Part shown: piece by piece, positions 25,894 through 34,176 of the stretch
How the letters are laid out: each line of letters opens with the position of its first letter
How positions within the stretch are numbered: the first letter of the stretch is position 1
NCBI RefSeq assembly: GCF_014170305.1
Contig: NZ_LZZT01000047.1
Span: forward strand, 248,001 to 312,000
Length of the DNA stretch: 64,000 bases
Direction of reading: 5' to 3'
From: Achromobacter sp. UMC71
Lineage (GTDB): Bacteria; Pseudomonadota; Gammaproteobacteria; Burkholderiales; Burkholderiaceae_B
Program-made: the position numbers and the translations under genes
The notes under the pieces: generated by a model
Told to the model about the DNA's origin: nothing
What the model saw: only the letters and a program-made list of their open reading frames with translations
The model's database searches: none

Positions 25894-26373
25894 CTAGGCC
25901 AGCGGCAGCGAAATTGCTTGTCCGGCGCCCTTGACTTCCTTCAGGACGAAAGAGGTGTAGACCTCCTTCACGCCGGGCAGTGCACCCAGCACGTAGCGCG
26001 TCAGGTCACCGAAGGTGTCCAGGTCGCGGGCGATCACCGTCAGTTGGTGGTCGTAGCGGCCCGAGACGCAATGACAGGTCAGGACCTCGGGAACGTTGCG
26101 AATGGCGTCTTCGAATGCCTTGACGTGTTCAGCGCCCTTCTTGTCCAGCGAAATCCACACGAAGGCGGTGACACCGAAGCCTAGCTTTTTTACGTCGACA
26201 TCCGCACGGTAGCCGCGGATGACGCCGTCGTCTTCCAGCCGTTTGACCCGGCGCCAACAGGGCGATGGCGTGAGCGAGACCCGGTCGGCCAATTCCGCGC
26301 TGGACAGGCGTCCATCCACCTGCAACGCGGCCAGAATCTGCATGTCTGTGGGATCAAAATTCTTGTTTTGCAC
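25894..26373 (-). CDS. Lrp/AsnC-family regulator
   Basis: A 159-residue feast/famine regulator. Helix-turn-helix DMQILAALQVDGRLSSAELADRVSLTPSPCWRRVKRLEDDGVIRGY, then an RAM (ligand/oligomer) domain with VLTCHCVSGRYDHQLTVIARDLDTF. It is divergent from the aldolase-aminotransferase operon across a 159-bp AT-rich gap containing inverted repeats. It is therefore the probable amino-acid-sensing regulator of that operon. Confidence 0.9.
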   Translation of the reverse strand: MQNKNFDPTDMQILAALQVDGRLSSAELADRVSLTPSPCWRRVKRLEDDGVIRGYRADVDVKKLGFGVTAFVWISLDKKGAEHVKAFEDAIRNVPEVLTCHCVSGRYDHQLTVIARDLDTFGDLTRYVLGALPGVKEVYTSFVLKEVKGAGQAISLPLA

Positions 26374-26381
26374 GATTCGTC

Positions 26382-26454
26382 GAAGAAATTGAAGTTAACC
26401 GTTAAATCATTCTAAATTTTTACACATAACGGCTAAAAATCACGAAATTTCTTC
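26382..26454. promoter_or_regulatory. AT-rich control region between lrp-like and aldolase genes
   Basis: Contains GAAGAAATT (26382-26390) with its exact reverse complement AATTTCTTC (26446-26454), and inside these the perfect palindrome TTAAC-C-GTTAA (26395-26405). The AT content is sharply above the flanks. Spaced half-sites fit the multi-site wrapping of Lrp-type proteins. Confidence 0.45.
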
Positions 26455-26532
26455 AGTCGTTCACAGATATCTTTGTCGAACTTGAACGGGGTTTGCGCAC
26501 CCCGAAAAAAAGATCGATCAAGAGGAGCCGCT

Positions 26533-27327
26533 GTGAAGAATCCGAATCCTGTCCGCCATGCCTTGCTGACACTTACTCCCACCGAAGGCTGCTGGCTGAC
26601 CCTGGCCAGTCCCGCCGTCGCCGAAGCCATTGCGCATTGCGGTTTTGACTGGCTGGTGGTCGACATGGAGCATGCGCCCAACGACGTCGAGAGCACGACG
26701 GCGCAGTTGCGGGCAATCGAGGCGGCCCGGGCGCATGGTGCGGCGACGCATGCCGCAGTGCGGGTGACGGCCAATGATGCGGTGCTGGTCAAGCGCGCCA
26801 TGGACTGCGGTGCGCAGACCATCGTGTTTCCGAACGTGGATACGGTCGAAGACGCGCGTCGCGCGATTGCGTCCATGCACTTTCCGTCCAATGGCAATGC
26901 CGGCACGCGGGGCGTGGCCGGGTTGGTGCGCGCGGGGCGGTATGGGCAGGACCCCGCCTATGTGGCAGAGGCGAACGGGCAGGCCTGCGCGATCCTGCAG
27001 ATCGAGTCTGCAGAAGCCATACGCAATATCGACGCGATTGCCGCGCTGCCGGGCGCGGATTGCTTGTTCATCGGCACGGCCGACCTGGCGGCCAGCCTGG
27101 GCCACCTGGGCGACATGACGCATCGCGCCGTGGTCGACGCCGTGGGAAGCGTCATGCAGGCTGCACGGACCCATGGCAAGGCGGTCGGCATTTTCGCCAA
27201 CAGCGCTGAGGAGGCGGCCAGCTACCGCAAGCGCGGCGTGCAGTTCATTGCCTTGCACTCCGATGTGGCGTGGCTGGCGCGCGGCGCCCGGCAGGCCAGG
27301 GCCCAATTCGCGGCGGCTTGCGGCTGA
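26533..27327 (+). CDS. HpcH/HpaI-family aldolase
   Basis: A 264-residue class II aldolase of the HpaI group, which splits hydroxylated oxoacids to pyruvate and an aldehyde with a divalent metal. Expected active-site residues are seen: His in VVDMEHAPND, Arg in VKRAMDCGAQ, Glu in LQIESAEAI and Asp in GTADLAASLG. GTG at 26533 with AGAGGAG upstream is chosen; the ATG at 26473 would add 20 residues. First gene of a four-gene catabolic operon. Confidence 0.88.
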   Translation: MKNPNPVRHALLTLTPTEGCWLTLASPAVAEAIAHCGFDWLVVDMEHAPNDVESTTAQLRAIEAARAHGAATHAAVRVTANDAVLVKRAMDCGAQTIVFPNVDTVEDARRAIASMHFPSNGNAGTRGVAGLVRAGRYGQDPAYVAEANGQACAILQIESAEAIRNIDAIAALPGADCLFIGTADLAASLGHLGDMTHRAVVDAVGSVMQAARTHGKAVGIFANSAEEAASYRKRGVQFIALHSDVAWLARGARQARAQFAAACG

Positions 27328-27376
27328 GCGGCGGCCTTGTTCCGACCGATTTCCTATTCTTCTGGCAGATTTTCCG

Positions 27377-28576
27377 ATGACAGACACCCTTTCTCCCGAT
27401 ACCTTTCCGGGCGCCCGGACCGCCGTGCGCAGCTTGCGATCTTCGCAGATCCGGGAGGTGGCCAACGCGGGTTTGGGCCAGCCCGACGTGCTGCCCTTCT
27501 GGTTTGGTGAACCGGATGAGCAGACACCGCAGGCGTTCCGCGATGCGGCCATTGCGCACATCGCCTCCGGCCAGACTTTCTACGTGCAGACCTTGGGCAC
27601 GCCGGCTTTGCGTGAAAGCCTGGCCGCTTATGTCAGCCGGCTGCATGGCCGCCGGGATGTCGACAACATCGCGGTCACCAGCTCGGGTACGTCAGCGCTG
27701 ATGACGGCGGTGCAGGCGCTGGTGGGCAATGGCGACCATGTCGTCGCGGTAACCCCGCTGTGGCCCAACCTGGTGGAAATGCCGAAGGTGCTGGGCGCCC
27801 GCGTGACGACCGTGGCGCTGGAGTTTTCCGAATCCGGCTGGCGCCTGGACCTGGATGCGCTGCTGCGGGCCCTGACCCCGGATGTGCGTGCGTTGCTGGT
27901 GAATTCGCCGAACAATCCTACCGGCTGGGTGCTGTCCGCCGATGAGCAGCGCACGGTGCTGGCGCACTGCCGCAAGCACGGCATCTGGATCATCGCTGAC
28001 GACGTCTACGAGCGCTATTACTACGATGGGGCGGCGGCGCCCACGTTTCTGGATATCGCCCACCCCGACGACCGGGTGGTCAGCTGCAATTCCTTTTCCA
28101 AGGCCTGGCTGATGACGGGATGGCGCATTGGCTGGCTGACGGTGCCGCGATCCTTGCTGCCCGAGATCGGCAAACTGATCGAATACAGCAACACTTGCAC
28201 GCCGGGTTTCGTGCAGACCGCCGCGCAATGCGCGCTTGAACAAGGCGAACCCGTTATTGCCCGCACCGTGGCACGCCTGCGCACCGCGCGCGACCACCTG
28301 GCATCGCGCCTGCTGGGCGTGCCCGGCGTAACGCTGGCGGGCAGCGCGCCCGGCGCCATGTACACGTTCTTCCGGATCGATGGCGTGACGGACAGCCTGG
28401 GATTCTGCAAAGACCTGGTCGTGCGCGGCGGCCTGGGCTTGGCGCCCGGCGTGGCTTTCGGACCCGAGGGCGAGGGCTATCTACGGTGGTGCTATGCCAG
28501 CGTGCACGAGCGCCTGGACGAAGGGGTGGAGCGGCTGTCCCGCTATCTGGCGCGGCATCGGGGCCAGGCGGATTGA
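27377..28576 (+). CDS. Class I/II PLP-dependent aminotransferase
   Basis: A 399-residue fold-type I aminotransferase. Family features: VTSSGTSALMTAVQALVGNGDHVV, NSPNNPTGWVLS (Asn for PLP O3'), ADDVYERYYYDG, and the Schiff-base Lys in SFSKAWLMTGWRIGW. A pyridoxal-phosphate Arg lies near the C-terminal part. ATG at 27377. It follows the aldolase by 49 bp, so it may convert the amino substrate of the pathway to the oxoacid the aldolase needs. Confidence 0.9.
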   Translation: MTDTLSPDTFPGARTAVRSLRSSQIREVANAGLGQPDVLPFWFGEPDEQTPQAFRDAAIAHIASGQTFYVQTLGTPALRESLAAYVSRLHGRRDVDNIAVTSSGTSALMTAVQALVGNGDHVVAVTPLWPNLVEMPKVLGARVTTVALEFSESGWRLDLDALLRALTPDVRALLVNSPNNPTGWVLSADEQRTVLAHCRKHGIWIIADDVYERYYYDGAAAPTFLDIAHPDDRVVSCNSFSKAWLMTGWRIGWLTVPRSLLPEIGKLIEYSNTCTPGFVQTAAQCALEQGEPVIARTVARLRTARDHLASRLLGVPGVTLAGSAPGAMYTFFRIDGVTDSLGFCKDLVVRGGLGLAPGVAFGPEGEGYLRWCYASVHERLDEGVERLSRYLARHRGQAD

Positions 28577-28633
28577 TCAACCCTTGATCGGCCGGCTCGC
28601 CCGCAGGCGTATCGTGCCGGCTTTCCATTTTGG

Positions 28634-29824
28634 ATGCGACCCATGATGCCTTCAGATCTCCCCCTTTCGCTGCCCTGGATCGACCGTCTGGTGCGGTTCG
28701 ACACCACCAGCCGACTGTCCAACCTGGGACTTGTCGAAGCCGTGCGCGATCATCTGGCCACAGCGGGGCATAGCCCCCGGCTGTTCCACAATGCAGATCG
28801 GACCAAGGCCAATCTCTTCGTCACGCTGCCCGCGCACGATGGCGCCACGCAAGGCGGCATCGTGCTGTCCGGGCATACGGACGTGGTGCCCGTCGATGGC
28901 CAGGACTGGAGCAGCGACCCGTTCATCCCCGTCGTGCGGGACGGCCGGCTGTATGGCCGCGGCGTGTGCGACATGAAGGGTTTCATCGGCGTGGCGTTGG
29001 CCATGTTGCCTGTCTTCGCATCGCGGCGGCTGCGGGTGCCGCTGCACCTGGCGTTCAGCTATGACGAGGAAGTAGGCTGTCTGGGCGCCGACGCGATGCT
29101 GCGCGAGCTGGCCCGGATCGGCATACGGCCGGACAGCTGCATCGTGGGAGAACCCACCGAAATGCGGGTGATCTCGGCGCACAAGAGCAGCAACCTATAT
29201 CGCTGCACGGTGCACGGCCACGCCGCGCATTCGTCGCTGACGCCGCACGGCGTCAATGCCATCGAGTACGCAGCCCGGGCGATCTGCCATATCCGGGACA
29301 TGGCGGACAGCCATCGCCGGAGCGGCCCGTTCGATCGTGATTTCGAGGTGCCATTCACCACGGCGAACACCGGTCTGATCCGCGGCGGCTTGTCGGTGAA
29401 CACGATTCCGGACCGGTGCCAGTTCGAATTTGAATTCCGCACCATCCCGGGCGTCCTGGCGGCGGACGTCATCGGTGGGCTGCGCGGCTACATCACTGGC
29501 GAATTGCGCGAGCGTATCAAGGCCGAGAACCCGGCGGCGGATATCGAGCTGGAAGTATTGGCGCAAGTGCCGGGCTTCGACACTGCGGCGCAGGCGGAAA
29601 TCGCCAGGTTGGTCCAGGCGCTGACCGGTGCGCGGACCATGGAAAAGGTGGCCTATTGCACCGAAGCCGGCCTGTTCCAGCGGGCAGGCATGACCGCCGT
29701 GGTGTGCGGCCCGGGCAACCTGCAGCAGGCGCATCGCGCCGACGAATATGTGGACCTCGACCAGATCCGCGTCTGCGAGCGGTTCATGGAAAAGCTTGCC
29801 GATCACTTGCAAATGGCCGACTGA
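28634..29824 (+). CDS. argE: M20-family deacylase (ArgE-like)
   Basis: A 396-residue zinc metallopeptidase of family M20, ArgE-like. Metal ligands: His and Asp in SGHTDVVPVDG, Asp in GRGVCDMKGFIG, the catalytic Glu pair in YDEEVGCLGAD, GEPTEM, and the last His in LQQAHRADEYVDLDQ. ATG at 28634; 28643 is possible. Being inside a catabolic operon, it may deacylate an N-acyl amino acid rather than act in arginine synthesis, so the symbol is by similarity only. Confidence 0.83.
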   Translation: MRPMMPSDLPLSLPWIDRLVRFDTTSRLSNLGLVEAVRDHLATAGHSPRLFHNADRTKANLFVTLPAHDGATQGGIVLSGHTDVVPVDGQDWSSDPFIPVVRDGRLYGRGVCDMKGFIGVALAMLPVFASRRLRVPLHLAFSYDEEVGCLGADAMLRELARIGIRPDSCIVGEPTEMRVISAHKSSNLYRCTVHGHAAHSSLTPHGVNAIEYAARAICHIRDMADSHRRSGPFDRDFEVPFTTANTGLIRGGLSVNTIPDRCQFEFEFRTIPGVLAADVIGGLRGYITGELRERIKAENPAADIELEVLAQVPGFDTAAQAEIARLVQALTGARTMEKVAYCTEAGLFQRAGMTAVVCGPGNLQQAHRADEYVDLDQIRVCERFMEKLADHLQMAD

Positions 29825-29869
29825 ACAGGCCGACGCGTCATCAACTCAATAAACCAAAGGGAAAGAGAC

Positions 29870-31183
29870 ATGAGTATTTCTGAAAGCGTGCCGCTGGGCG
29901 CGGCAAGGCCGGTTGCGGTGCCCGCGGCGGATGCCGCCCGTCGCAAGCAGGCTCGCCGGGCGGTGATCGCCGCGTCGATCGGCAATGCGCTGGAATGGTT
30001 CGACATGATCGCGTACGGCACCTTCGCGCTGGTCATCGCCAAGCTGTACTTTCCGTCGGCCAGCGAAAGCTCATCGCTGCTGCTGGCGCTGGCAACCTTC
30101 GGCGTGTCGTTCCTGATGCGGCCGTTGGGCGCTATCGTGCTGGGCACCTATGCGGACCGGGCCGGGCGCAAGGCAGCCCTGACCGCGTCTATTTTCCTGA
30201 TGATGATCGGCACACTGCTGATCGTGCTGGTGCCCACGCATGCTCAGATTGGCGTCACGGCATCGGTGATCATCCTGATCGCGCGGCTGATCCAGGGTTT
30301 TTCCGCCGGCGGCGAGTTCGGCAGCGCCACCGCGTTTCTCATCGAGTATGCCCCCGACCGGCGCGCCTATTACGCCAGTTGGCAGGTCGCCAGCCAGGGC
30401 GCTGCGATCTTGCTGGCTGCGGTGTTCGGCACGGCGCTGCATGCCGGCCTGACGCAAGCGCAATTGGAAAGCTGGGGATGGCGGGTGCCGTTTATTTTCG
30501 GCTTGCTGATCGCGCCGGTCGGCTACTACATCCGTCGCCACATGGATGAAACGCCGGAATTCAGCGCGGCCAAAGCGTCGGATTCGCCGTTGGGCGATAT
30601 GTTCGCGGGTCAGAAGCTGCGACTGGCCGTCACGGTCGGGTTTGTGGCGCTGGGTTCGGTGGGCAATTATCTCGCCCTGTACATGCCGACGTACTCGATA
30701 CGTCAATTGGGGCTGCCGCCGACGATCGGCTTTCTGGCGACGTTGGTGACCGGCGTGATCATGACGGTGGGCTCGCCCTTCGTGGGCGCTTGGGCCGACC
30801 GCATCGGCCCCGCCCGCATCATGACGGTTACCGCGGCGCTGACGGCGGTGTTGTGCTATCCGCTGTTCTTCGTGCTGGTGTCGCACCCGACGGTTGCCGT
30901 ACTGATGGGCGTGCAGGTGGTCCTGGGCGTCTTGGCCACCGCCTATTTCGCACCGATGCCCGCGTTGATGTCCGCCATATTCCCGGTGCAGGTCCGTACG
31001 ACCGGTCTGTCGCTAGGCTACAACATCGCGGTCACGATCTTCGGCGGCTTTGCGCCGTTTATCCTGACGTGGCTGATAGACAGCACGGGCTCCCGCTTGT
31101 CGCCCAGCTATTACTTGTTTGCCGTGGCCCTGATGGCCTTGGTGTCGCTGTCCATGGCGCGGGTCCGGTTCAGCCAGCGATAG
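29870..31183 (+). CDS. MHS-type major facilitator transporter
   Basis: A 437-residue MFS permease with 12 predicted helices, metabolite:H+ symporter type (ASIGNALEWFDMIAYGTFA at the start, FGVSFLMRPLGAIVLGTYADRAGRKAAL, ARLIQGFSAGGEFGSATAFLIEYAP). Such proteins import carboxylates, betaines or amino-acid derivatives with protons. ATG at 29870 follows AAAGGGAAAGAG. It is the last gene of the aldolase/aminotransferase/M20 operon and is presumably its importer. Confidence 0.9.
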   Translation: MSISESVPLGAARPVAVPAADAARRKQARRAVIAASIGNALEWFDMIAYGTFALVIAKLYFPSASESSSLLLALATFGVSFLMRPLGAIVLGTYADRAGRKAALTASIFLMMIGTLLIVLVPTHAQIGVTASVIILIARLIQGFSAGGEFGSATAFLIEYAPDRRAYYASWQVASQGAAILLAAVFGTALHAGLTQAQLESWGWRVPFIFGLLIAPVGYYIRRHMDETPEFSAAKASDSPLGDMFAGQKLRLAVTVGFVALGSVGNYLALYMPTYSIRQLGLPPTIGFLATLVTGVIMTVGSPFVGAWADRIGPARIMTVTAALTAVLCYPLFFVLVSHPTVAVLMGVQVVLGVLATAYFAPMPALMSAIFPVQVRTTGLSLGYNIAVTIFGGFAPFILTWLIDSTGSRLSPSYYLFAVALMALVSLSMARVRFSQR

Positions 31184-31312
31184 CGGGCGCCGCCGCGGCC
31201 ATTCCGGGCTTGCCGCCGGAACGCCGCGGCGTTGTCAACGGAAGCAGCAGCGCAAGATCGGGCGGGAAAGGCATAATTGCCCTTTTTCTTGCGCCAAGAA
31301 AGGTTCTTCCGT

Positions 31313-31927
31313 ATGACCGACGCCGTACCCATCAGCCAAGCCGACTACGACCTGCCCCTGGAAAAACTGGAATCCCACCTGCTGGCGCAGCGCCAGCGCG
31401 CGGCGGACGTGGTCAATGCGGCGACGCGCAACTGGACCTGGGTGCGCCATGGCGCGTTCCTGGCGTCCATCGTCATCGTCGGCATCGAGAAACTGACGAC
31501 CGGCAAGGTCGGCGCCAATACCGCGGTCTTCGCCAGCGTGATACTGCTGATGGCATTGAGCTTCATCGCCGCGGCCAAGACCCGCCGCATCATCAAAGGC
31601 CTGGGCAACGGGCAGCCCACACCCAAGTGGGTGCTCAAGCGCATGATCCGCAAAACCATTTTCAAGGGCGCCGACAGTCTGCGCGGTTCAGCCCGGTTCT
31701 ATCCGGATCGTTTCGTGCTGGAGCAGAACGGCAGCCATTTCGAATCCGATTACGAAAACGACAAGATCGAATTGATCGCCCTGACGCCGGATTATCTGCA
31801 GATCATTCCGGTGCAACGCAAGGACGTGCCCGACGAGGTGTATTTCATTCCGCTGGCGGCGGTGGACCAGCCCGAGGAACTGCTGAAGTTCCTGGGCGGC
31901 AAGCCTAATTATGTGGATGCGGTGTAG
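31313..31927 (+). CDS. Membrane protein with YcxB-like C-terminal domain
   Basis: A 204-residue protein. Two membrane helices (HGAFLASIVIVGIEKL and FASVILLMALSFIAAA) follow a soluble N-terminal helix. The C-terminal 100 residues form a beta-rich domain (GSARFYPDRFVLEQNGSHFESDYENDKIELIALTPDYLQIIP) like YcxB/PH-like domains. ATG at 31313 follows AAAGG. No known function and no operon partner. Confidence 0.65.
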   Translation: MTDAVPISQADYDLPLEKLESHLLAQRQRAADVVNAATRNWTWVRHGAFLASIVIVGIEKLTTGKVGANTAVFASVILLMALSFIAAAKTRRIIKGLGNGQPTPKWVLKRMIRKTIFKGADSLRGSARFYPDRFVLEQNGSHFESDYENDKIELIALTPDYLQIIPVQRKDVPDEVYFIPLAAVDQPEELLKFLGGKPNYVDAV

Positions 31928-31954
31928 CGAGAGAAGCTCGGCTTATCGCCGCGT

Positions 31955-32887
31955 TCATTCATATGCCTGCTTGGCCGCGGACCATTTGAAGGTCCGCTTC
32001 CACTTTCCGCCTTGCTGGCGCAGCTGGATATCAAAGTAGCCGCCCGTCTTGCCGGGCAGCAACACCAGGGAATTGCTGGCGTCCGATACGTCATGTTCGC
32101 GTGTGCCGTCCGGGTTCCAGTCACCAGCGATCGATTTGCTGAACGACATGGGCTGGGCGAAGACGACCCGCAGGGCTGCGCCGTCGATGCGGAACAGGTA
32201 CAGCGCTTCGAAGTCGGCGCCGCCGCCGGCGTAGCCTTCGCTCCAGCCGGCGCGCAGGCCAAAGGCCACGGCGTCGGGGGCGATCTTGTACGGCGCCAGG
32301 TCAAAGCGCTTCCAGCTTTGCGGCGGCGATAGCCGCGGCGTGCCGGCGTCCTGCATGTCCAGATCGATGGGCAGGTCGATGTCGGTGTCGCTCCAGTCGG
32401 TCTGTGTGGTGACCGGGCCGTCGGTGCGCGCCACCAGCTTGGGCGCGGCGCCTGGGGCTGATTCAAATACGCCGACCCACATCTCGTTCTTGTCTTCGTC
32501 GCGCGACAGGTTGTTGCAGCCGCCGCCGCCATATTTCTGGAGCCGTTCGGCGCGCTCGGCGGTGGCCGCCAGGCAGACCATGGTGACGAACGATCCGGGC
32601 CGCTGCGGCCAGGCCTTGGCGCCGGCCACCAGCAGCCGCTTGGGATTCTGGCCGGGCGCCAGTTGCTGCAGCAGGAACGTGTCGGTGAACTCCGCCGGCA
32701 GTTGCGCGCCCAGGCCATCGGGCTGGGGTGCGCCGCTCATCTGGGCGTCGTACAGCTTGCGCGCGTCCTGGGTCTTGATGGCGCCGGGAACCTGATCCAG
32801 GGATTGCACCCGGGTGTCCGCCAACGCCAGGGGCGCGTGCAGGGCATAGACCAGCGGGCAGAGCAGCAGAGCGGGACGCAGGCGCAT
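31955..32887 (-). CDS. Secreted protein of unknown function
   Basis: A 310-residue protein with a signal peptide (MRLRPALLLCPLVYALHAPLALA) and no membrane anchor. Two cysteines (VCLAATAER and GGGCNNLSRDE) could pair in the periplasm. The middle and C-terminal parts are beta-rich (FEALYLFRIDGAALRVVFAQP; LVLLPGKTGGYFDIQLRQQGGKWKRTFKW). I do not recognise the family. It converges with the YcxB-like gene, 27 bp apart. Confidence 0.65.
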   Translation of the reverse strand: MRLRPALLLCPLVYALHAPLALADTRVQSLDQVPGAIKTQDARKLYDAQMSGAPQPDGLGAQLPAEFTDTFLLQQLAPGQNPKRLLVAGAKAWPQRPGSFVTMVCLAATAERAERLQKYGGGGCNNLSRDEDKNEMWVGVFESAPGAAPKLVARTDGPVTTQTDWSDTDIDLPIDLDMQDAGTPRLSPPQSWKRFDLAPYKIAPDAVAFGLRAGWSEGYAGGGADFEALYLFRIDGAALRVVFAQPMSFSKSIAGDWNPDGTREHDVSDASNSLVLLPGKTGGYFDIQLRQQGGKWKRTFKWSAAKQAYE

Positions 32888-33021
32888 CGATGAAACCAGG
32901 CAGTAGTGAAGTTGCGTGATTATCGCTGAACGGCGGCGGTAGAGGATCGATGAAATCTCTCAGCAAAACGTCAGGAATTTCGCGCTATCCGCCTGCTGCA
33001 ATGGCCCGTGCCCGGGCCGCG

Positions 33022-33792
33022 TCAGTCTGTCTTCCAGCCCCATTTCTCGAAGATCGCGCGGCCGTCGGGCGAGGCCAGGAAATCCACGAAAGCCTGCGCT
33101 TGCGGATTGTCCTTGCCGTACCGGGTGACGACCGCGCCGGCATCGCGGTAGATGCGATACGGCTCTTCCACCTGCACCACGTCGGCCAGTGTGGGGTTCG
33201 AGACCTGCCAGATGTTCCAGATCAGCCAGGCATCGATGCTTTTGTCCTCGGCCCATTGGCTACGCGCCTGGGCGCTGTTGCCGGCTTCGGGCAACATCAG
33301 GTTGGCCCGGAAGGCGCGCACGGTGTCGATGTCGCCCAGGCGGCCGGCCACGTCTTCCCACAGGCCGGTCTGGCCCGCGCCGGAAACGGCCATGACCTTG
33401 ATGCCAGGCTTGAGCAGGTCCTTGAACCCCTGGATACCTTTGGGATTGCCGGGCCGCACCAGGATCGCCGAGGGCCGCAGGTACAGCGTGCGTGCTTCGC
33501 GCAGGTCGAACAGGCCGGGCAGGGCGGTGGCAAAGCCGCTCATCATGTTTTCCGCACCGCTGAACAGCACGTCGGCATTTTGCTTGGCCTGCTCGGCCCA
33601 GGCGGGCGTGGGGCCGGCGGTGACCTTGACCTGGATGCCATGCTGCTTGCCGAAGGCGTCCGCGGCTTCTTTCATGGCGGGCGCCGGGCCGCCCGGGCCG
33701 TAGACGTTCAGGTCTTGCGCGGCCCAGGCGGGCTGGGCGGCCAGCGATGCCAGCGCAAGCAGGGCGCTGGCCAATAGCGTGTTCGACTTCAT
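33022..33792 (-). CDS. AcfC-like periplasmic substrate-binding protein
   Basis: A 256-residue type II periplasmic binding protein. Signal peptide MKSNTLLASALLALASLAAQPAWA, then DLNVYGPGGPAPAMKEAADAFGKQHGIQVKVTAGPTPAW. The VYGPGGP start and AKQNADVLFSGAENMM are features of the accessory colonization factor AcfC and related sulfate/molybdate-like receptors. RPGNPKGIQGFKDLL and LPEAGNSAQARSQWAEDKSIDAWLIWN follow. No ABC permease is nearby. The ligand is unknown; an oxyanion or carboxylate is likely for the fold. Confidence 0.8.
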   Translation of the reverse strand: MKSNTLLASALLALASLAAQPAWAAQDLNVYGPGGPAPAMKEAADAFGKQHGIQVKVTAGPTPAWAEQAKQNADVLFSGAENMMSGFATALPGLFDLREARTLYLRPSAILVRPGNPKGIQGFKDLLKPGIKVMAVSGAGQTGLWEDVAGRLGDIDTVRAFRANLMLPEAGNSAQARSQWAEDKSIDAWLIWNIWQVSNPTLADVVQVEEPYRIYRDAGAVVTRYGKDNPQAQAFVDFLASPDGRAIFEKWGWKTD

Positions 33793-34176
33793 AGCGGGGA
33801 CTCTCCGGCGAGGCCGGTCAACGCCCGAACTGCGCGTGACCGGCGGGTTGGCGTGAACAGGCCGCAAGCATTTCGAGTCGCGGCCCGTCAGGGGTATGGA
33901 CGTTGCCGGGCGCCCGAATATTCCAAGTGCGACATCATGCGTTGCCAATCTGCTGGTTTTCGTTCCAAAAAAAACGGACGCCAGCCCGGCAAGCCTTGTA
34001 TTTCAGTCTATATTCCCTGGGCGAAACCCGTTGCCGCCGCGGCCTGGCTCATCGCGCCCGCGCAACGCGTATTCCGTCCGCCCCGATTGCCCGGGTCCGG
34101 CGCCTGCGCAGCCCTTGCGGCTGCCCAATGCGCGCCGCCGGCGCCGGTGGGCGATGAACCGAACAGAGAGAGAGCG
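33793..34176. other. Intergenic region before the giant helicase gene
   Basis: A 384-bp gap between divergent genes. It holds an A-run (AAAAAAAACGG near 33968) and a candidate plus-strand -10 (TATATT, 34009-34014) without a good -35, which would give a leader of about 150 nt for the helicase gene. Frames here are open but not protein-like. I see no repeat or hairpin of note. Confidence 0.4.

Noticed and set aside
33853-34176. N-terminal extension of the giant helicase by 108 residues
   Set aside because: The sequence is not conserved-domain-like, and ATG at 34177 has a purine-rich upstream stretch and a normal leader.
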